The translations under genes were made by a program, and so were the position numbers. From Lysobacter enzymogenes (GTDB taxonomy: Bacteria > Pseudomonadota > Gammaproteobacteria > Xanthomonadales > Xanthomonadaceae), in NCBI RefSeq assembly GCF_017355525.1, contig NZ_CP067395.1, forward strand, positions 4,743,001 to 4,807,000: a stretch of DNA of 64,000 bases, written 5' to 3'. Of this stretch, positions 59,713-64,000 are shown piece after piece (positions within the stretch are counted from its first letter, which is position 1; the number at the start of each line of letters is the position of its first letter). The notes below the pieces were generated by a model that saw nothing but the letters and a program-made list of their open reading frames with translations, did not search any database and had not been told where the DNA came from.

Positions 59713-60678
59713 GTGAGCACCGCCGAAGCCGCGCTGACCCAGGCCGCGCGTCCGTTCGCCTTCGTCGAGGCCGATGCCGCGTGGCGCGCCGCGCTGGATC
59801 GCGCCGACCACCTGCGCGAGCAGCCCGAAACCTTGATCGAACTGTGGCCGCGGGCGCGGGTGATCGTGCTCGACGCCAGCGGCAACGCCCTGGCCGACGA
59901 CGACGGCGCCTTGCGCGCGCCGTTCGGGAGCGAACTCAGCGAAGGCCCCGGCGGCCCGGGCGCGGCGATCTTCCTCGGCCTGGACGGCGAGGGCGGCGCC
60001 TGGTTCGCGGTCGACGCCGAACTGATCGCCTTCGACGCGCCGCGCCGGGTCGACCTGCGCGCCGCTGCGGCGCAGTGGTCGCTGCTGCACGCCAGCGTGT
60101 TCGCGCAGGCGCGCGCGCTGCAGTTCTGGCGCAGCCGCAACCGGTTTTGCGGCGTCTGCGGCGGCACGGTCGGATTCGAGCGCGCCGGCTGGGCCGGACG
60201 CTGCGGGCAATGCGGCGTCGAACACTATCCGCGCACCGATCCGGCGGTGATCGTCGCCGTCAGCGACGGCGAGCGCTTGCTGCTCGGCCGCCAGGCGGCG
60301 TGGCCGCCGCGCCGGTTCTCGGTGATCGCCGGCTTCGTCGAGCCCGGCGAATCGCTGGAGCAGACCGTCGCGCGCGAAGTGCTGGAAGAAACCGGCGTGC
60401 GCGTGCGCAGCTGCCGTTACCTGGGTTCGCAGCCGTGGCCGTTCCCCGGCGCGCTGATGCTCGGCTTCGCCGCCGAAGCCGGCGCCGACGAGCCGCAGAG
60501 CAGCGCCGAACTCGAAGAAGTGCGTTGGTTCACCCTCGACGAGATCCGCGCGGCGATCGCCCGCGGCGAAGGCGGCGCGGACGACGGCGAGGGCTATCTG
60601 CTGTCGCCGAGCATTTCGATTTCGCGCTGGCTGATCGAGCAGTGGCGGTTGGCCGCCGAACAACGCGCGCGGCGTTGA
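59713..60678 (+). CDS. nudC: NAD(+) diphosphatase / RNA-deNADding hydrolase
   Basis: 321 residues. Zinc ribbon with CGVCG and CGQCGVEHYPRTDP, Nudix box GFVEPGESLEQTVAREVLEE, and the NudC-specific SQPWPFPGALMLGF. It hydrolyses NADH/NAD+ and removes NAD caps from RNA. Two start choices: GTG at 59713 (used here) or TTG at 59698 overlapping the ErpA stop; neither has a clear ribosome-binding site, suggesting translational coupling. Confidence 0.92.
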   Translation: MSTAEAALTQAARPFAFVEADAAWRAALDRADHLREQPETLIELWPRARVIVLDASGNALADDDGALRAPFGSELSEGPGGPGAAIFLGLDGEGGAWFAVDAELIAFDAPRRVDLRAAAAQWSLLHASVFAQARALQFWRSRNRFCGVCGGTVGFERAGWAGRCGQCGVEHYPRTDPAVIVAVSDGERLLLGRQAAWPPRRFSVIAGFVEPGESLEQTVAREVLEETGVRVRSCRYLGSQPWPFPGALMLGFAAEAGADEPQSSAELEEVRWFTLDEIRAAIARGEGGADDGEGYLLSPSISISRWLIEQWRLAAEQRARR

Positions 60679-60957
60679 CCGAGTTGAGTCGCGCTGCATC
60701 GCAGCTCGAGCATCGGGCCTGAAGGTCCGCCCGCGGGAGCCGGTGGAAGGCCTGCCGCAAGAACGCCTTAAAGTCTTCCGCGCCGGCCGGTCGTAGAACC
60801 TCGCGCAACAGCGGCTTCGCGGCGCGCGGCTGTCGCGGCGGGGCGACAGGTCCGAGGCTTTTGTGCCCGCCGCAGCGCTATGCCGCAACGCGACCGCGCC
60901 TGCACGCGGTCGCGTTAGAATCCGGGCCAGATTCGCCACGCCAGGAGCGTCGCCCCG
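60679..60957. other. Intergenic region before ampE
   Basis: About 280 bases with no gene, tRNA or clear repeat. Positions 60720-60900 are strongly G+C-rich. The promoter for ampE is expected near 60900; no -10 or -35 is obvious. Confidence 0.35.
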
Positions 60958-61869
60958 ATGTCCGTCACCTTGATCGCCGCCGTCGTCGCTCTGGTGCTCG
61001 GCCATCTCGCCCAATCCCTGGCCGCGGGCGTGCGCCACTTCGGTTGGTTCGACGATTGGCTGCGCTGGATCGACAGCCGCTTTCCCGAAGGCAGCTTCTG
61101 GCGCAGCCGCTGGGGCCTGCTGATCGCGCTGGTGCCGCCGCTGCTGGCGGTGAGCCTGTTCCAGCTGGCACTGGCCGAACCGCTGATCGGGCTCGGCGGC
61201 CTGGTGTTCGCGATCTTCATCCTGTTCTACGCCTGGGGCCCGCGCGATCTGGATCTGGATGTCGAAGCGCTGGCCTCCGCGCGCGACGCCGGCGCCCGCC
61301 GCGAGGCCGCCGCGCGGCTGTGGCCGGACGGCGCGACGCCGGCGCTGGACGGCGGCTCGCTGGTCGAGGCGGTGTTCCGCAGCGCGTTGCGGCGCTGGTT
61401 CGGCGTGCTGTTCTGGTTCCTGCTGCTCGGCCCGGTCGGCGCGCTCGGTTATCGCCTGACGGCGTTGGCGGCCGAAGGCGAGGCCTCGCGCCGCTTGTCC
61501 GGCGAAACCCTGGCCGGCGCGCGCACCCTGCTGGCGCTGCTGGATTGGCCGGTGGCGCAGTTGCTGACCCTGGCGATGGCCCTGGTCGGCAATTTCGACA
61601 CCGTGCTCGGCGCCTGGCGCGAAGCCGGCGGCGCCCGCTTCAGCCTGGACAACCGCTTCCTCGGCGCGGTCGCGCGCGCCAGCGTCAAGTGCGAGCTGGC
61701 CGAGGAGGCCGCCGACTACGTCAACGAGTCCGGCGTGCCCGGCCAAAGCGTGGCCGTGCTGACCGGCGAAGTGCCCGAGCTGCGCGACGCGATGAGCCTG
61801 GTCTGGCGCAGCCTGCTGGTGTGGCTGGCGGTGCTGGCGCTGTTCGTGATCGCCGGTTTCGTGGCCTGA
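60958..61869 (+). CDS. ampE: AmpE-like regulatory membrane protein
   Basis: 303 residues with about four transmembrane helices (1-20, 60-90, 140-165, 280-302). The typical FILFYAWGPRDLDLDVEAL, FRSALRRWFGVLFWFLLLGP and WREAGGARFSLDN segments identify AmpE of the beta-lactamase-induction system (CobD/CbiB-related fold). No ampD is within the window. ATG at 60958 after AGGAG. Confidence 0.88.
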   Translation: MSVTLIAAVVALVLGHLAQSLAAGVRHFGWFDDWLRWIDSRFPEGSFWRSRWGLLIALVPPLLAVSLFQLALAEPLIGLGGLVFAIFILFYAWGPRDLDLDVEALASARDAGARREAAARLWPDGATPALDGGSLVEAVFRSALRRWFGVLFWFLLLGPVGALGYRLTALAAEGEASRRLSGETLAGARTLLALLDWPVAQLLTLAMALVGNFDTVLGAWREAGGARFSLDNRFLGAVARASVKCELAEEAADYVNESGVPGQSVAVLTGEVPELRDAMSLVWRSLLVWLAVLALFVIAGFVA

Positions 61870-62529
61870 ACCGCCGCGCCGGCGCCCGCCGCCGGTCCGC
61901 CGCCCGCTTCCGTCCGTCCGGGCCTGCCGCGCTTTAGCCGCGATTTCGCCGCATTTCACGCGCGTTCCGCACGCTGCCGCACGGCCGCGGGTAGGGGGGC
62001 GCGCGCCGCCGCGCGTTTGTACATTCGGGTTCGGCGTAAAGCGCGAGCCGCGCGAGTCCGAGCCGTCGGCCACCCCGGCGTCTCGAGACGGTCCTGCCGA
62101 GGGGGCTGGACGGTCCGCGCGCCGCGGCGAAAGCCGGACCCGGGCGGCGTCTTCGGGCGCCGGCCGCGACAGCAGCCGGATCGGCGACAGCGACGATGGA
62201 ACGCGCTTTACGAGTGCACGGGAGCCCGGCGCGAAGATCGGGCCCCGTGTGCCGCGTAGGCTCGCGATGTGCGTCTTGCGCCGGTCATCACGCTTGTGGA
62301 GGAGTCGGATTTGGCGAATCGCTTCACCTCGGTGCTTCAGGTCGGTTTGAATCAGGTCGGTTTGAATCAGCCCGGCTTGAATCAAGTCGGCATGAACCAG
62401 GCCGGCATGGGCCCGATCGGATTGGCGCCGGCAGCCGCGCAGGATCGGTCGGGCTTCGACTCCGGCTTCGTTAGCCCCTCCGCGGAGGCTGGGCTAGTAT
62501 CGAAGCGGATAACCGGGACGTGGGCGAAG
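61870..62529. other. Long intergenic region before the ECF sigma gene
   Basis: About 660 bases. From 61870 to 62260 nothing is recognised. Between 62341 and 62430 lies a 15-base tandem repeat (separate entry). A strong GGAGGAG ribosome-binding site precedes a TTG at 62311, so a short leader peptide or N-terminal extension is possible. A TAGTAT box at 62495-62500 lies 30 bases before the sigma-factor start. Confidence 0.5.
62341..62430 (+). repeat. 15-base tandem repeat (gtcggtttgaatcag) upstream of the sigma gene
   Basis: Units: two identical gtcggtttgaatcag, then cccggcttgaatcaa, gtcggcatgaaccag and two decayed units ending ...cgatcggattggcgccg. In the frame open to the sigma gene they encode VGLNQ VGLNQ PGLNQ VGMNQ AGMGP. 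Codon use downstream (62440-62520: CTA, GTA, ATA) is unlike a coding region here. Confidence 0.8.
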
Positions 62530-63108
62530 GTGGACGTGGGCGAGGAGTCATCGGCGGCGAACCAGCCCGCGACGGCGCAGCAGGAAGATCCGGGCTTCGT
62601 TGCGTTCCTGCGCGACAACCGCGAGGCGCTGATCGCGTTCCTGCGCAAGTCGGCGGCGTCGCACGAGGACGCGCAGGACATCGCCCAGGAAACGATGATG
62701 CGCATGCTGCGCTATCGCGACCAGCCTGCCGACGCCTTGAAGATCCTGATGTACCGCATCGCGATCAACGCGCTGAACGATCGCGGACGCCGGCAGAAGA
62801 CCCGCCATGCGCCCGAGCACGTGAGTCTGGACGAGGACTACCACGCGCTGCCGTCGCAGGAACCCAGCCACGACCAACGCGTGGCGACCGAACAGGAACT
62901 GGCGCTGGTGCGCACGGCGATCATGCAGTTGCCGGTGCGCAGCCGGCAGATCTACCTGCTCAACCGCATCAACGGAATGAGTTACACGCAGATCGCGAAA
63001 CACTGCGGCATTTCTGTAAAGGCGGTGGAGAAGAATATCGGCCGCGCGCTCGCGCTGTTGCGCGCGCGCATGAAGGAAAGCGGCTACGAGACCTTGCAAG
63101 AGCCATGA
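62530..63108 (+). CDS. FecI-like ECF RNA polymerase sigma factor
   Basis: 192 residues with sigma-70 region 2 (about 35-95; EDAQDIAQETMMRMLRY) and region 4 (about 130-185; SYTQIAKHCGISVKAVEKNI). Pairs with the adjacent FecR-like gene, whose ATG overlaps this stop. The start is uncertain: GTG at 62530 or GTG at 62536 (better ribosome-binding site); the frame stays open upstream to a TTG at 62311 with a very good GGAGGAG site, which would add 73 residues including a VGLNQ repeat. Members of this pair usually control TonB-dependent receptors. Confidence 0.85.
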   Translation: MDVGEESSAANQPATAQQEDPGFVAFLRDNREALIAFLRKSAASHEDAQDIAQETMMRMLRYRDQPADALKILMYRIAINALNDRGRRQKTRHAPEHVSLDEDYHALPSQEPSHDQRVATEQELALVRTAIMQLPVRSRQIYLLNRINGMSYTQIAKHCGISVKAVEKNIGRALALLRARMKESGYETLQEP

Positions 63109-64000
63109 ACACGACACTGCCCACATCGACGAATGCCAACGCGCCCGCCGCCGCGACCGGTCCGGACGACGGCCGCGCGGAAGCCTGGGTGGCGCGCCTG
63201 GAATCGCCCGAATGCACGGCGCAGGACCGCGCCGAGTTCGAGCGCTGGCTCGACGCCTCGCCGGCCCACGTGACCGACTACGTCGCCGCCGAGCGCGCCC
63301 ATCAGGCCGCCGCGCAACTGGCCGGCGACGAGATGCTGCAGGCCGCCGCGCGCATCGCCTGGCGCCAGAGCGGACGCGAACGCGCGCGTTCGCGCTGGCG
63401 GGCGCCGACCGCGATGGCCGCTTCGTTCCTGCTCGCCGCCGCGATCGGCGTGGGCTGGATGCGCGCGCCGGCGCCGGTCGACGACCTGCGCTACGCCACC
63501 CAGCTCGGCGAGCAGCGTTCGCTCAAGCTCGGCGACGGCACCCAGGTGATGCTCGACACCGATACCCGGATCGTCGCGCGCTTCAGCGACGAGCGCCGCG
63601 AGATCGAAGTCGAGCACGGCCGCGTCCAGTTCCAGGTCGCCGCCGATCCGGCGCGGCCGTTCTCGGTCAAGGCCGGCACCGGCACCATCCGCGACATCGG
63701 CACCACGTTCCAGGTGGCCAAGAACGGCAGCGAGGTCAACGTCGGCCTGATCGAAGGCGAGGTGATGGTGTCGAACGGGCTGGCCCAGGCCGGCAGCACC
63801 CTGCGCCCGGGCCAGCAGCTCAGCTACGACCACAGCGGCCGGATGACGCCGCCGGAACCGCTCGACGTCGGCGCCGCCGAGTCGTGGCCGAGCGGCGACC
63901 TGGTGTTCAAGAACCGCCGCCTGGACGCCTTGCTGACCGAGATGAACCGCTATTCGGCGACCAAGCTGCGTCTGGCCGATCCGGACCTGGGCAAGATCAC
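63105..64000 (+). CDS. FecR-like anti-sigma factor/regulator, partial
   Basis: At least 298 residues, cut by the window edge. A FecR N-terminal cytoplasmic region with EAWVARLESPECTAQDRAEF and ERWLDASPAHVTDYVAAERA, one transmembrane helix (about 105-123: MAASFLLAAAIGVGWM), then the periplasmic FecR domain (LKLGDGTQVMLDTDTRI, IGTTFQVAKN) followed by an STN-like start (LDALLTEMNRYS). Coupled to the sigma gene by ATGA. The downstream TonB-dependent transducer, expected next, lies outside the window. Confidence 0.9.
   Translation, partial: MNTTLPTSTNANAPAAATGPDDGRAEAWVARLESPECTAQDRAEFERWLDASPAHVTDYVAAERAHQAAAQLAGDEMLQAAARIAWRQSGRERARSRWRAPTAMAASFLLAAAIGVGWMRAPAPVDDLRYATQLGEQRSLKLGDGTQVMLDTDTRIVARFSDERREIEVEHGRVQFQVAADPARPFSVKAGTGTIRDIGTTFQVAKNGSEVNVGLIEGEVMVSNGLAQAGSTLRPGQQLSYDHSGRMTPPEPLDVGAAESWPSGDLVFKNRRLDALLTEMNRYSATKLRLADPDLGKI

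Overview
The window is a GC-rich stretch of a gammaproteobacterial chromosome. Gene order, the E. coli-like atp operon, frequent GTG/TTG starts with ATGA-type overlaps, and dispersed 'tgtaggagcggcgcgagccgcga' and 'cgtcatccccgcg' palindromes all suggest the Xanthomonadaceae/Lysobacteraceae, most likely Lysobacter or a close relative. This assignment is inference from composition and gene content; no 16S or marker comparison was possible.

Layout. 1-7.2 kb: F1Fo ATP synthase operon (atpI tail, atpBEFHAGDC) with a terminator. 7.2-11.2 kb: a GtrA/GtrB/GT-C-like glycan decoration cassette with a DraG-family ADP-ribosylglycohydrolase. 11.3-12.7 kb: glmU. 12.8-13.7 kb: secreted GH18 endoglycosidase. 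14-24.1 kb: a sigma-54 two-component system (NtrC-type regulator and histidine kinase), a secreted DUF885 protein, and a MacAB-like ABC exporter (adaptor, 72-residue small protein, ATPase, two permeases). A well-formed sigma-54 promoter with upstream palindromes precedes the exporter, so kinase, regulator and exporter look like one envelope-stress or peptide-export circuit. 24.3-26.1 kb: glmS. 26.2-28.2 kb: a translationally coupled pair of Sel1-repeat membrane proteins. 28.3-31.8 kb: Fur-box siderophore receptor, PepSY reductase-like protein and a 35-residue membrane peptide. 31.9-32.7 kb: NmrA-type oxidoreductase.

32.9-48.4 kb is the most unusual region: eight co-directional genes with short gaps or overlaps and mostly strong ribosome-binding sites. 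Six encode proteins sharing one beta-rich module, marked near the N terminus by a D-x-x-x-P-x-Q-aromatic-Y-x-P signature. Three of them carry tandem Ig-like C-terminal repeats; one has a roughly 120-residue Ser/Gly linker and an OmpA-like domain. The last two genes encode a protein vaguely like ABBA-fold prenyltransferases and a short protein with the DxDDTA motif of class II terpene cyclases. I recognise no described system with this composition.

48.5-64 kb returns to core genes: BtuB with a cobalamin riboswitch, a TfoX C-terminal-domain protein coupled to free methionine-R-sulfoxide reductase, bioD, phasin, QueD, tRNA-Met(CAU), RppH, Bfd and bacterioferritin, a DUF4126 membrane protein, a bactofilin flanked by two paralogous membrane coiled-coil proteins, ErpA, NudC, AmpE, and a FecI/FecR-type sigma/anti-sigma pair cut by the window end. 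Four repeat families are dispersed between genes, one of them inside three atp intergenic gaps.
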